A stretch of 64,000 nucleotides of DNA from Oxalobacteraceae sp. CFBP 13730 (GTDB lineage: Bacteria; Pseudomonadota; Gammaproteobacteria; Burkholderiales; Burkholderiaceae_D). The stretch lies in the NCBI GenBank assembly GCA_014841835.1, contig JACYUQ010000006.1, positions 59,430 to 123,429 of the forward strand. The letters run 5' to 3'. The notes below the pieces were generated by a model that was not told where the DNA came from, ran no database searches, and worked only from the letters and a program-made list of their open reading frames with translations. The position numbers and the translations under genes are program-made. Below are positions 1 to 7,459 of the stretch, piece by piece; position 1 is the first letter of the stretch, and every line of letters starts with the position of its first letter.

Positions 1-240
1 TACGGTACCCACGCTTGTCGTGTTCCTTGAATATTATGTTTTTCAGAATAAGCTCTGAACATCCCTGACATGCAGACTTTGCTCAGCGCGCGGCCTTGAT
101 CGCTGACGTCGCCCTTCAGGCCATCACGCGGCTTTTAGATGGTGGGCCTGATGAAAGCGATGATCCGGTCGACGCTTGGCGCGAGCCTAGCTATGCTGGC
201 CATGATGCTTCACTTTCTGCAGGTAGAGATAGGGAAGACA

Positions 241-341
241 ACGTCTGCTTTGGGTCAACAGCTGCTGGTCGAGATAGTGTGTGACTTTTCCAACAAGGCA
301 ACCTGCTAAGCTGATGCAAGCGGTCGAGTCTGGCCAGCAGT
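241..341 (+). repeat. Cassette repeat, copy A
   Basis: Diverged copy of the ~107-bp palindromic repeat that recurs through the first 29 kb. The left end GTCTGCTTTGGGTC, the central GTGACTTTTCCA and the CAACCTGCTAAGCTGA block are clear. The right end (GTCTGGCCAGCAG) is worn. A small secreted-protein gene starts 32 nt downstream. The stretch 1-240 before it holds no gene I can support. Confidence 0.65.
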
Positions 342-373
342 AACTAATCCGACAACAACCAAAAACACATTTT

Positions 374-748
374 ATGAAAAATTTTGTAGTAGCTGCTTCG
401 CTAGTTTTTTGGTCAGTTCATGCTCTTGCATGTCCCTTGTCTGAGTCGTTATCAGAACGTTACGGAATCTCATTTTCAGGTTTTAAGACGGCGATTCCTG
501 TAACTGCAGCACCTGATACTACCGATACTGCAGCGTTCGTTCGGGTTGTGATGCAAAACGAAAGTAAGGCTTTAGATGGCTTCCGTCATACGATCGTAAT
601 GAACACTAAAACGAAAAAAGCCTGGGTTCTTCGAACAGGTGGTTTCGCGAGCGTATACGAGTGGTTTGGACCTGTGGACGCCCCTAATCCCTCGGTCCGG
701 AATTGCAGGACGGAGCCGATGCAAGTGCATCCGCTCGCCTTACTCTAG
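374..748 (+). CDS. Small secreted protein of unknown function
   Basis: A 124-residue protein starting with a typical Sec signal peptide: two early charged residues (K2, N3), a hydrophobic run and ALA-C near residue 20. The Ala-x-Ala before Cys20 fits signal peptidase I cleavage just before the cysteine. The mature part has no motif I recognise. It lies alone between repeat copies A and B on the plus strand, as a single-gene cassette, and ends 36 nt before copy B. I see no family assignment; the export prediction is the only supported statement. Confidence 0.6.
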   Translation: MKNFVVAASLVFWSVHALACPLSESLSERYGISFSGFKTAIPVTAAPDTTDTAAFVRVVMQNESKALDGFRHTIVMNTKTKKAWVLRTGGFASVYEWFGPVDAPNPSVRNCRTEPMQVHPLALL

Positions 749-784
749 CAATAGTTACATCCTCTTGAGCCTGACGAATTTCCG

Positions 785-838
785 GATTGGGTCGAAACCA
801 GCTGGTCGTGACAGACAGGAAACGGCCAAAAGCAGACT
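785..838 (+). repeat. Cassette repeat, copy B (internally deleted)
   Basis: Both ends are recognisable (ATTGGGTCGAAACC and ACGGCCAAAAGCAGAC), but the central TTTTC...CCTGCTATGCT part is missing. This leaves about half the usual length. Confidence 0.6.
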
Positions 839-855
839 TTTAAAAATTCAGCAAA

Positions 856-1071
856 ATGAAAAAATTGATTGTGATATCTCTTGTGTTTGTGAGCTTCGTT
901 GCTTTCGCCATTGGCGTTAACGGTGGATGGGTGATGGCACAGACTTACTTCGGAATGAAAGAGCTACACAAGGTCTCGCCTCGAACACCATTTGGCACTA
1001 TCTATATTCATGCGAGCAACCGCAGCGCAGGTTCGAGTACCGGGCATAGCTCTCGCTTTTGCATTCCAGCG
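856..1071 (+). other. Signal-peptide ORF running into repeat C (probable remnant)
   Basis: An open frame starts 17 nt after repeat B with a convincing signal peptide (MKKLIVISLVFVSFVAFAIG). It then degrades in quality and reads without a stop through repeat C into the next gene. The frame inside the repeat is not protein-like, so I treat this as the 5' part of a small exported protein that has lost its own stop codon. A gene finder could instead report one 186-residue fusion from 856 to 1416. Confidence 0.35.
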
Positions 1072-1172
1072 GCTGCTTTGGGTCGATTCCAGACTGTCGC
1101 GGCCACCGCTGGCTTCTCAATCGAACAACCTGCTATGCTGGTTCGAACCACCGGGTTGGCCAAGAGCAGACG
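1070..1172 (+). repeat. Cassette repeat, copy C
   Basis: Nearly full copy: CTGCTTTGGGTCGATTCC at the left, CAACCTGCTATGCTGG in the centre, GGGTTGGCCAAGAGCAGAC at the right. The following gene's ribosome-binding site (GGAGGAAGG) begins directly at the repeat's right edge. Confidence 0.75.
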
Positions 1173-1188
1173 GAGGAAGGAACCATGC

Positions 1189-1416
1189 GTGAAGAATATT
1201 CAGATTTTTGATGGTGCCGCTAACGCGGTATGTGAGATCTTCGCTGCGACTGATGAGGAATTCTCCCTCATCTTCCAAGATGGCTTAGACATAGCTTTTA
1301 TCGATGAAGGCTACAAAAACCATTCGTCGCGAACATTGGATGCCGCTTTCACAGCAATTTCGAAACGCCGTGTACCCAAGCGCGAAGTGATGGGCATTGA
1401 GGGCATTCTCTTCTAG
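1189..1416 (+). CDS. Conserved small protein of unknown function (GTG start)
   Basis: A 75-residue protein. I place the start at the GTG preceded by a strong GGAGGAAGG ribosome-binding site. The longer frame upstream is repeat sequence. The protein begins VKNIQIFDGA and contains ATDEEFSLIF and a basic KRRVPKRE segment near the C-terminus. It resembles a widespread family of short uncharacterised proteobacterial proteins that open with MKNIQIIDGA-type residues; this is from memory and no function is known to me. It is a cassette between repeat C and the unrelated region after 1416. The 282 nt from 1417 to 1698 are AT-rich and hold no gene I can see. Confidence 0.65.
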   Translation: MKNIQIFDGAANAVCEIFAATDEEFSLIFQDGLDIAFIDEGYKNHSSRTLDAAFTAISKRRVPKREVMGIEGILF

Positions 1417-1698
1417 GGAAATGAACACAGGAAGGTCTACGATCCTTCGCGTTGCGTTGCGATGAGCAGACAGTCAATCCAGGTCGATAACGTTTAGAGA
1501 AATTTTCTTAATTGCAATCTTCTAAACTATAGTGAATGTCAAAGCAGCAAAAACGAATGCATTCCAAGGCTCAATCCGTTAGCCAAGTTGTTATTCTGAA
1601 ACTATTTTTAGACGAATTGCAAGGTTATTTGTATTGACGGCAATCATAGATAAGTAAATATAAGCTAAAATGTAGTCTTATTCTTACAATGATCTACG

Positions 1699-2091
1699 GT
1701 GGCACATTCTATTCTTATCGTCGAAATCGATGATCTAATCCGTCAAACAATTAGCGACGTTTTCGAGTTTTTCGAATACCGTACTATCGTTACTAAATCC
1801 CATGACATCGCTTTGAGTATGCTGTTAGGTGTATGGTTTGGAACAATAATTTTCTGTCCAACTAGGGACGATCCAGATGGCAGGCGATTCGCTTGGGAAG
1901 TAAAAGCAATACAGCCAAACATCAAGACTATCGTAATAAGCGGACTTGGACGCCTTGAGCACCTATCTCCATATGTTGATGCGTTCATTACCAAGCCCTT
2001 TTCAGTTGTAGATATCTTAGGCACGATCCGAACAGTACGGGCTGAAAGTCAGGAGGATTTTGACGACAAGACGCCTCAGTCAAGAAAATAA
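1699..2091 (+). CDS. Degenerate response-regulator receiver domain protein
   Basis: A stand-alone receiver-type domain of 130 residues, starting at GTG. The fold landmarks are present: the first strand ILIVEIDD with acidic residues near 9-12, the VISG strand with the switch Ser near residue 81, and the conserved Lys-Pro in ITKPF near 98. The usual phospho-acceptor Asp at the end of the third strand is absent: the strand reads TIIFC, with cysteine at that place. It is therefore probably a pseudo-receiver that works without phosphorylation, by protein contact. There is no output domain and no histidine kinase nearby. A 57-residue gene follows 23 nt later. Confidence 0.7.
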   Translation: MAHSILIVEIDDLIRQTISDVFEFFEYRTIVTKSHDIALSMLLGVWFGTIIFCPTRDDPDGRRFAWEVKAIQPNIKTIVISGLGRLEHLSPYVDAFITKPFSVVDILGTIRTVRAESQEDFDDKTPQSRK

Positions 2092-2114
2092 ACCAAGCCA
2101 TTCGATTCAATACG

Positions 2115-2288
2115 ATGATAATTTTCGATAACAGACCTCCGCAGTATATGACTTCGGCAGAGCTTGAAGACGCAGTCCGACGACGCCGTGACCATACCAA
2201 GAAGTTAGTTGTGGAAGCACGCAAACGTAGAGCTGCGTCGTCTAATTCTCCTTTTGCTAACGAAGTCGAAAAACCGATACATAGTTGA
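2115..2288 (+). CDS. Small basic protein downstream of the pseudo-receiver
   Basis: A 57-residue frame, MIIFDNRPPQYMTSAELEDA..., with a run of arginines and lysines in the middle (VRRRRDHTKK, EARKRRA). It starts 23 nt after the receiver gene on the same strand and could be co-transcribed with it. No clear ribosome-binding site and no family recognised. The sequence from 2289 to 2589 holds no supported gene; it contains a short GCCGGCTAATTG motif that recurs near 10105. Confidence 0.4.
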   Translation: MIIFDNRPPQYMTSAELEDAVRRRRDHTKKLVVEARKRRAASSNSPFANEVEKPIHS

Positions 2289-2589
2289 AACAAACGATAC
2301 TTGACCGTCAGCACTCAGCTACCTTCACATTAGCGGGAATGCTCCGCTCCACAGTCCGCTGAGGGTTGGGAGCAGCCAGCCACGGGCCTGCCTCTGTTGG
2401 TGGCGTTAAGACAGGTAAGACACGTGAGCCGCGGCTAGCCGGCTAATTGCCTAGGGGAACGGAAGCGGGTGCGTCGCAATTTTCGTCCGGGTTCTCAGGC
2501 GCTACCGATGTCACAAGAGCACTGCCATACACGGCACGCACGCCACGTGTGGCCGCGGCGATTACCTCCGTCGCGCTTGCCGATGGCGG

Positions 2590-3282
2590 CTATGACGACG
2601 TGAATGACGCCTCTCCCCGCAGGACTGCCGGGATCTGCTCCACGAGCTCGAGCGCCATGTGCATCTTGGCTAAGCACTGCGCCAAGTAAGCGCGATCGCT
2701 CACCATCTCGATTGCGCCGTGGAAGGCACGATCTGATGACGAACCGTAAGCCTGGCGTACCTTATCCCAGGCTGCCTGCGGTACTGCACCCCAATGACCG
2801 ATCATCATGGCCAGATCGATGATGTCTCGGCTAGCCACTGCCTTGTCGCGGTACCGATCGGTGTTGGCCAGTAGCTTTTCAGCGTACATATCGGCGCGAG
2901 AGAGGGTCGGCACACCTGTCGCCGTGTTCATCTCACCTTCAATCTGGATACGTCCCTCGCTGACGATCTCGAACTTCACTGGCACGTCGTCGATGCGCAG
3001 AAATGTGCGTATGCCGTACCGGTCCGCGCGTACCTCGCGCGCTAACTGCACCGGCCGGGAGAAGATAGCGCCTAAGGACGTGTCATGGATTGTATTGCGC
3101 AGCTCGCGATAGCCTTCTTGAGAAGCGCAGAGAAAGTCGATGTCGACTGATTCCCGGTATTCGTTCAAAGCAAGCACGATCGCGGTACCGCCGCCGAAGA
3201 AGCACTTGTTCTGGGAGAGGAAGTCGGCGTCGAGGGCGGCCAGCAGGAGCTGAATGCGATTATGGTGGTCGCGCTTAAACAT
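2590..3282 (-). CDS. AbiEii/AbiGii-family nucleotidyltransferase toxin
   Basis: A 230-residue protein with the nucleotidyltransferase signature of the AbiEii/AbiGii family: the GGGTAIVLAL loop near residues 30-39, followed by ESVDIDFL near 44-51, whose two aspartates would bind the metal. Established family members are toxins of bacteriostatic type IV toxin-antitoxin or phage-abortive systems that transfer nucleotides to RNA targets. The start overlaps the upstream minus-strand gene by 8 nt, which implies translational coupling. The partner is not a classical AbiEi antitoxin. Toxin activity is inferred from family membership only. Confidence 0.8.
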   Translation of the reverse strand: MFKRDHHNRIQLLLAALDADFLSQNKCFFGGGTAIVLALNEYRESVDIDFLCASQEGYRELRNTIHDTSLGAIFSRPVQLAREVRADRYGIRTFLRIDDVPVKFEIVSEGRIQIEGEMNTATGVPTLSRADMYAEKLLANTDRYRDKAVASRDIIDLAMMIGHWGAVPQAAWDKVRQAYGSSSDRAFHGAIEMVSDRAYLAQCLAKMHMALELVEQIPAVLRGEASFTSS

Positions 3283-3493
3283 TCATCAGCCCATGGCCAC
3301 AGGTCTCCGTCAGGCCATCGATCAGCTCGCGCTCCTGGTCATCCAGCTGTTTGTGGTCGACGAAACGCCAGTTGCTCTCGTAGAGCCCGAAAGCCTCTTC
3401 TGCCGTGATGACATCGTCCGGCCGCCGGCTCCAGGCAAGCAGAGCCAGTTGTGGGTAGTCCCCGATCTTCAGGGTGAGCGGTGGGATTTTCAT
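3275..3493 (-). CDS. Small partner gene of the AbiEii-like toxin
   Basis: A 72-residue protein starting MKIPPLTLKIGDYPQLALLAW; an upstream in-frame Met at 3544 would add 17 residues that look non-native. It is rich in acidic residues, and its last codons overlap the toxin start by 8 nt. Position and size suggest an antitoxin or substrate-presenting partner, but it lacks the winged-helix appearance of AbiEi antitoxins. Function is inference from the operon only. The 3545-3779 stretch has no gene. Confidence 0.6.
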   Translation of the reverse strand: MKIPPLTLKIGDYPQLALLAWSRRPDDVITAEEAFGLYESNWRFVDHKQLDDQERELIDGLTETCGHGLMNV

Positions 3494-3779
3494 GAGAACG
3501 ATTATCGGTCTTCCCGGCAGAAAGTCAACGCCTTGCCCGTGCACTCCTGATGAGGGTCCAAATTACCCGAGACCAGTCAACCCAGGAAAATCGGTTCACT
3601 TTGCTATCAATCAAAGCTACTGGCTTCCAGTGTCACCCCAGGAGGGGTGACGGTTGTTGAACGATTTTCCATTACACCGTACTTGAAGGTCCGCAATGGG
3701 TTGGGTGACGCCATCCGACTCCGTCCGTAACTACAGCAAGAGTACGCCAAAATAAGGTCCGATTCCTAAGGAGGACCTC

Positions 3780-4406
3780 ATGAAACCGTGCATGCAGACG
3801 TCGGCTTCTCAAGCTGCCTGGAATAAGGGGAAACTGGTTGGCCAGAAAAGTCCATTGAAATTGAAAGAGATATGGGCCATCCGAATTCGCCTACAGTTGA
3901 CTGAACAAGTCAGGGATCTTGCCCTATTCAACTTGGCAATCGACAGCAAATTGCGCGGCTGTGACCTGCTGAGCTTGAAAGTTAGCGACATCGCACAGGG
4001 ACGTAGCATCATGCATCGTGCGATAGTCATGCAGCGTAAAACGCACCGTCCAGTACAGTTTGAAGTCACTGACATGACAAGGCAGTCGCTGTTGGCATGG
4101 ATTGACCGAGCCAAGCTTTCTAACAACGCGTTCCTCTTCCCAAGCAGAGTCAAGCGGTCGCCGCATTTGTCCACGCGCCAGTACGCTCGCATTGTCAGAC
4201 GGTGGATTACTTCAATAGGGCTTGATGTCGCAGCATACGGCACCCACACCATGCGTCGAACGAAAGCGACACTCATCTATCGAAGGACCAAGAACCTTCG
4301 TGCGGTTCAGCTTCTGCTAGGGCATACCAAGCTCGAAAGCACAGTTCGATACCTTGGCATCGAAGTTGATGACGCACTTGAAATTTCCGAGCAAACTGAG
4401 GCTTAG
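3780..4406 (+). CDS. Small tyrosine recombinase/integrase
   Basis: A 208-residue catalytic-domain recombinase with a strong AAGGAGG ribosome-binding site just upstream. Catalytic landmarks are in order: Arg in KLRGCDLL (near 59), a lysine beta-hairpin (QRKTHRP), HTMRR (H-x-x-R), LLGHTKLES (second His) and Tyr in TVRYLG near 192. The N-terminal core-binding domain is reduced to about 30 residues, so it is shorter than phage integrases (over 300) and lacks the extra helix of integron integrases. It lies beside H-NS within the repeat-cassette region and is a candidate, but unproven, partner of that array. Confidence 0.8.
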   Translation: MKPCMQTSASQAAWNKGKLVGQKSPLKLKEIWAIRIRLQLTEQVRDLALFNLAIDSKLRGCDLLSLKVSDIAQGRSIMHRAIVMQRKTHRPVQFEVTDMTRQSLLAWIDRAKLSNNAFLFPSRVKRSPHLSTRQYARIVRRWITSIGLDVAAYGTHTMRRTKATLIYRRTKNLRAVQLLLGHTKLESTVRYLGIEVDDALEISEQTEA

Positions 4407-4613
4407 ACCTACTGCCGCCGGCCGATGTCGGGGGGTATTCTGTCAACCTGATCGTTTGCTCAAGGTAGTAGGGCAGATAACTCAAAAATCATTCCGCATG
4501 CTTTGTTCAGGCCCTTTAGAAGACCGCTGACGGTGCTTCGTAAGACATGTGAATTAATGAGCACGTAGTAGAATCGGCACCAGAACGTTATAACTTACTG
4601 AAAAGGAAACAAA

Positions 4614-4943
4614 ATGACTAAGATCGACCTGTCAAGCTACAGCCTTAGCGAACTGAAGGAACTCCAGCATGGCATCGGCCAAGAAATCAAGAACCGCCAA
4701 CAAGGCGACTTAGCAAAAGCACGTCAGCAAATTCTCTCGATTGCACAGGACGTAGGCGTGACAGTCGAGGAATTGCTCGCAGTAAATTCGAAAAAGTCGT
4801 CGAACGGGAAAGGGCAAAAGGTAGAGCCGCAGTACCACAATCCAGCTGAAAAAGGTCAAACTTGGTCGGGCCGTGGGCGCCAGCCGAAATGGATCGCAGA
4901 AGGCATCGCTGGCGGCAAGCAACTGGCAGACTTCAGAATCTAA
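4614..4943 (+). CDS. H-NS family nucleoid protein
   Basis: A 109-residue H-NS-type protein. The N-terminal half (ELKELQHGIGQEIKNRQQ) is a coiled-coil oligomerisation segment. The C-terminal half carries the DNA-binding signature YHNPAEKGQTWSGRGRQPKW with the minor-groove QT/S-GRGR core, followed by a conserved tail rich in Gly and Lys. Such proteins silence AT-rich, horizontally acquired DNA, and plasmid-borne copies lower the cost of carriage. An AAGGAAAC ribosome-binding site precedes the ATG. It could silence the AT-rich graspetide cluster further along, which is inference. Confidence 0.9.
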   Translation: MTKIDLSSYSLSELKELQHGIGQEIKNRQQGDLAKARQQILSIAQDVGVTVEELLAVNSKKSSNGKGQKVEPQYHNPAEKGQTWSGRGRQPKWIAEGIAGGKQLADFRI

Positions 4944-5004
4944 TTTCAACGGTACACAGGTATATTTCTCCGTGCTAGCTCAACCGACAGCAGTTGTTGA
5001 ATAC

Positions 5005-5031
5005 GCAGCTTTCGGCCAAAAGCGGCCCTTT
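5005..5031 (+). repeat. Cassette repeat, right-end fragment D
   Basis: Only the right end is seen: GCAGCTTTCGGCCAAAAGC followed by GGCCCTT. A 188-residue gene follows 52 nt later, so the fragment keeps the usual repeat-then-gene order. Confidence 0.5.
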
Positions 5032-5083
5032 GGAAGCACAGCAGTGAGATGATTTTAGCCAGCAGTATTGATGAAGGATTCTG

Positions 5084-5650
5084 ATGTTTCTCGTCCGTTG
5101 TGAAGCCAGATGTGATGAAGCTACGGCATTCCCGTCAAGGCTGCGCTCTGCCGTGCGTGACGCTGTTGCCTCCGTGACTATCGGCGAGTGGCATCCGCCC
5201 AGACATGCGTTCATGGTCAACGTGGAGGGCGAAGCGCTTCGCATACCTTATCGGGTCTACTACGATCCTGACCTATTACGTCGGCAACTAAGGGAGTTGC
5301 AGGCTGCAGCTAGGCTAATACTCCTGTGCTTGGGGACGCGCCATTACGACGGCTATTTACGTCAAGAATGTCTTCGGGAATTGGTTAAAAACGAAGCGCC
5401 CTGGCTCACGCCGTATGTTCTTCAGCTTGCTGGCGAATACGTTGTCGAAATTATAGAGGACGTCGCTAACGCCATTGGCGAGCACAATCCTGCCACGCTG
5501 CGGGCTTTCGCATTGGAGAATTCTGCATATCTTGCGACACTTGGACGCCGAATCACAAGTTACTGGAGCTACCACCGACATGCTTATCCGGAGCGCCATT
5601 CGTATCCAGGAGCCAAGGTTTTAGCTGTCCTGAATGCTGCTTTGGAATGA
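5084..5650 (+). CDS. Conserved hypothetical protein (188 aa)
   Basis: The ATG is preceded by GAAGGATTC, a fair ribosome-binding site. The 188-residue product looks soluble. Its N-terminal third is beta-rich (FMVNVEGEALRIPYRVYYD) and the rest is helical, with LILLCLGTRHYDGYLRQE and PYVLQLAGEYVVEIIEDV. The pattern would fit a protein of fixed globular fold, but I do not recognise the family. It ends exactly where repeat E begins (0 nt apart), so it is a cassette gene whose stop abuts the repeat. Confidence 0.65.
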   Translation: MFLVRCEARCDEATAFPSRLRSAVRDAVASVTIGEWHPPRHAFMVNVEGEALRIPYRVYYDPDLLRRQLRELQAAARLILLCLGTRHYDGYLRQECLRELVKNEAPWLTPYVLQLAGEYVVEIIEDVANAIGEHNPATLRAFALENSAYLATLGRRITSYWSYHRHAYPERHSYPGAKVLAVLNAALE

Positions 5651-5756
5651 CTGTTTAGGGTCGTCGATTCCGGCCTGTCGCGACCGCCGTTGGATTTTCA
5701 ACCTGGCAACCTGCTATGCTGGCCTGAACGGCCGGGTTCGGCCAAAACCGGCCGTG
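5651..5756 (+). repeat. Cassette repeat, copy E (full)
   Basis: Full copy with CTGTTTAGGGTCGTCGATTC at the left, CAACCTGCTATGCTGGCC in the centre, and the GGCCGGGTTCGGCC hairpin plus AAAACCGGCC at the right. It is paired with copy M: both precede the same 74-residue gene. Confidence 0.85.
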
Positions 5757-5784
5757 TGAGAGCTTCCGAATCTGAAAGGCGAGA

Positions 5785-6009
5785 ATGGATCTTCCAACTG
5801 CACAACAGCTTATGTTGGTGTACGAAAGAATTGGTAAAGACATCAATGAGGCAGACGCCATAATCCGCACATTGCCAGAAACTGAACGCACTCAGCATTT
5901 GCATGCCCTCGCTGGCATGGTCAATTACATCTGGTTCAATCTCCAGGCTCCCATCGTACGTGAGCATGGAGCGTTAGACCCGGATAAGGAGTACTTCCAG
6001 AAAAAATGA
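5785..6009 (+). CDS. 74-aa helical protein, cassette duplicate 1
   Basis: Begins MDLPTAQQLMLVYERIGKDI after an AAAGGCGAG ribosome-binding site, 28 nt from repeat E. The protein is predicted helical with a central hydrophobic patch (GMVNYIWFNLQAP) and no motif I recognise. It is almost identical to the gene at 19376-19600, with differences at only a few residues (I/T near 27, L/W near 39, A/E near 62). The similarity extends through the flanking spacers into the repeats, so the whole repeat-gene-repeat unit was copied, not only the gene. Function unknown. Confidence 0.7.
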   Translation: MDLPTAQQLMLVYERIGKDINEADAIIRTLPETERTQHLHALAGMVNYIWFNLQAPIVREHGALDPDKEYFQKK

Positions 6010-6024
6010 CGCGTGGAGCATGGA

Positions 6025-6132
6025 GGTCTGTTTTAGGTCGGTTCCCGCCCTTCGTGACAGTCCGCGACTTTTCAGCCTTGGTAACCTGATATGCTCAGCT
6101 GAACGGCCGGGTTCGGCCATAACTCGACGTTC
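6025..6132 (+). repeat. Cassette repeat, copy F (full)
   Basis: Full copy: GTCTGTTTTAGGTCGGTTCC, then TCGTGACAGTCCGCGACTTTT, CTGATATGCTCAGCTGAAC, and GGCCGGGTTCGGCCATAAC at the right. The right end is slightly diverged (CTCGACGTTC). Confidence 0.85.
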
Positions 6133-6152
6133 AATTTTGAAAGAAGGATTCC

Positions 6153-6326
6153 ATGCGCAATCCACCTAGCAAGAAACATAAAAATTTAATGGCCTTTTGG
6201 ATTTGTATTGGAGTAGCGATGGGTTGTGCAATTGGCACCGCAATCGGCAACATCGCTTATGGCATTGGTCCGGGCGTGGCAATTGGAACTGCTATCGGCG
6301 CTTTGACTTCGAAGGCTCGGCGCTGA
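6153..6326 (+). CDS. Glycine-zipper small membrane protein
   Basis: A 57-residue protein beginning MRNPPSKKHKNLMAFW, preceded by GAAAGAAGGA, 20 nt after repeat F. After a basic head it is almost entirely repeats of small residues with Gly and Ala every three to four positions (GVAMGCAIGTAIGN, GPGVAIGTAIGAL). This is the pattern of glycine-zipper membrane proteins. It probably spans the inner membrane once or twice and may oligomerise. Function unknown. It is below the length many gene finders accept, but its frame, spacing and ribosome-binding site are all good. Confidence 0.65.
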   Translation: MRNPPSKKHKNLMAFWICIGVAMGCAIGTAIGNIAYGIGPGVAIGTAIGALTSKARR

Positions 6327-6375
6327 ATCTTTGCAATCGGCCGTCTAAGCAACGGTGTTGTCCATTACAGACCTG

Positions 6376-6444
6376 AACGGCCGCTTCGGGACGGCAGCAG
6401 TCTGTCGAGACAGTCTGTGACTTTTCCAGCCGGGCAACCTGATG
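6376..6444 (+). repeat. Cassette repeat, left part G (truncated)
   Basis: The left and centre are present (GCTTCGGGACGG, CAGTCTGTGACTTTTCCAGC, GGGCAACCTGATGAC), then the similarity stops. The right half is lost before the CPBP gene. Confidence 0.55.
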
Positions 6445-6542
6445 ACAATTGTTGAAACTTAAGTAATGATGCGTTGCTATGATTGTCTTCCCTATCGGGG
6501 ACTTAGTTAAACGTTGCGCCCTCAGAACTAATAATTATTTAT

Positions 6543-7274
6543 ATGTTGAACAATTTGCTCGCGGTTTTCTTACTGTTTATATTTCCTGCGCTAAATCTTA
6601 GGATAAGCCTGCGCCCGAAGAAAGAAAAACCACCACGTTCATTGATGCGCCGCTACTGGTCAATGAGCTGGCAATCACTGGTTTTACTGGCCGTACTTTG
6701 GGTTGGTTCAGCGCAAGTAGGATACACCCCACGCGATCTCGGCTTCGATATCCCGCTCTCAAACGTAGGGGCATGGGGATTGGGTTTTGCAGTGTTACTG
6801 CTAACTGGCCTCTCGGTAGCCGGTCACATCATTGAGCGCCGTAAAACTCCAGAAGCCCGAGCTAAAAGTGAAAAAGAAATGCTAGAATTGCCGATGCCAT
6901 GGCCGCGCAGTACAACCGAGGTTCTGGCTTTCGCAATTAGTATATTCATCATGACTGCTGGTTGGGAATTTCTTTATCGTGGCTTCTTACTGCAATTGTT
7001 GCCGCCAATTATAGGACTACCATTTGCAATTGTTGCATCTGCTCTTGCTTATGGCATCGCTCACGGCTATAAAAATCCTAAGGAACTTATTGCCAGCATT
7101 ATTTCCGCCTTCATCTTTACAATCGCATATGCTTGGACACATAGCATTTGGTGGTTAATCTTAATCCATGTGGGCTTGCCATTGCTGATGTTCCCTGGAG
7201 TGATTCGCACGCACCGCCGCCGTAAGGTGGAGGATCTAGGTGCAGCAGAAGAACGCATCCAACCTGAGGGGTGA
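6543..7274 (+). CDS. CPBP (CAAX protease-like) intramembrane protein
   Basis: A 243-residue polytopic membrane protein with about six hydrophobic segments. It contains the Abi/CPBP motif region: WEFLYRGFLLQ near residue 140 and YGIAHG near 178. Canonical CPBP proteases have EExxxR; here the first Glu is Trp (W-E-F-L-Y-R) while the second Glu and the Arg are kept. This variant is seen in part of the family, but catalytic activity cannot be assumed. Roles in the family include prenyl-protein processing and bacteriocin self-protection. It lies alone between repeat fragments G and H. Confidence 0.75.
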   Translation: MLNNLLAVFLLFIFPALNLRISLRPKKEKPPRSLMRRYWSMSWQSLVLLAVLWVGSAQVGYTPRDLGFDIPLSNVGAWGLGFAVLLLTGLSVAGHIIERRKTPEARAKSEKEMLELPMPWPRSTTEVLAFAISIFIMTAGWEFLYRGFLLQLLPPIIGLPFAIVASALAYGIAHGYKNPKELIASIISAFIFTIAYAWTHSIWWLILIHVGLPLLMFPGVIRTHRRRKVEDLGAAEERIQPEG

Positions 7275-7287
7275 AAAGGAATCGCAA

Positions 7288-7350
7288 GGTCCGCGATGGG
7301 TCGATTCCGGTCCTTCCAATCAGCACTTAGGACCAGGCAATTTGTGTAGG
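7288..7350 (+). repeat. Cassette repeat, left part H (decayed)
   Basis: GGTCCGCGATGGGTCGATTC and CGGTCCTTCC match the left third of the repeat. Only scattered similarity (CAGGCAATTTG) follows. It marks the end of the first small-gene block. Confidence 0.4.
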
Positions 7351-7459
7351 AAAAGTAGCAATGCTACTGAGCAAGCCGTGGCATTTTCGCTTCGACGGGC
7401 GCTGATCAAGAGCATTTGCGCTCACTGTTCGGGAAAGCAATACAGCGCCCGGGTGGGCG

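Noticed and set aside
96..284. A 62-residue plus-strand frame
   Set aside because: It runs into repeat A, has no ribosome-binding site and no convincing protein pattern.
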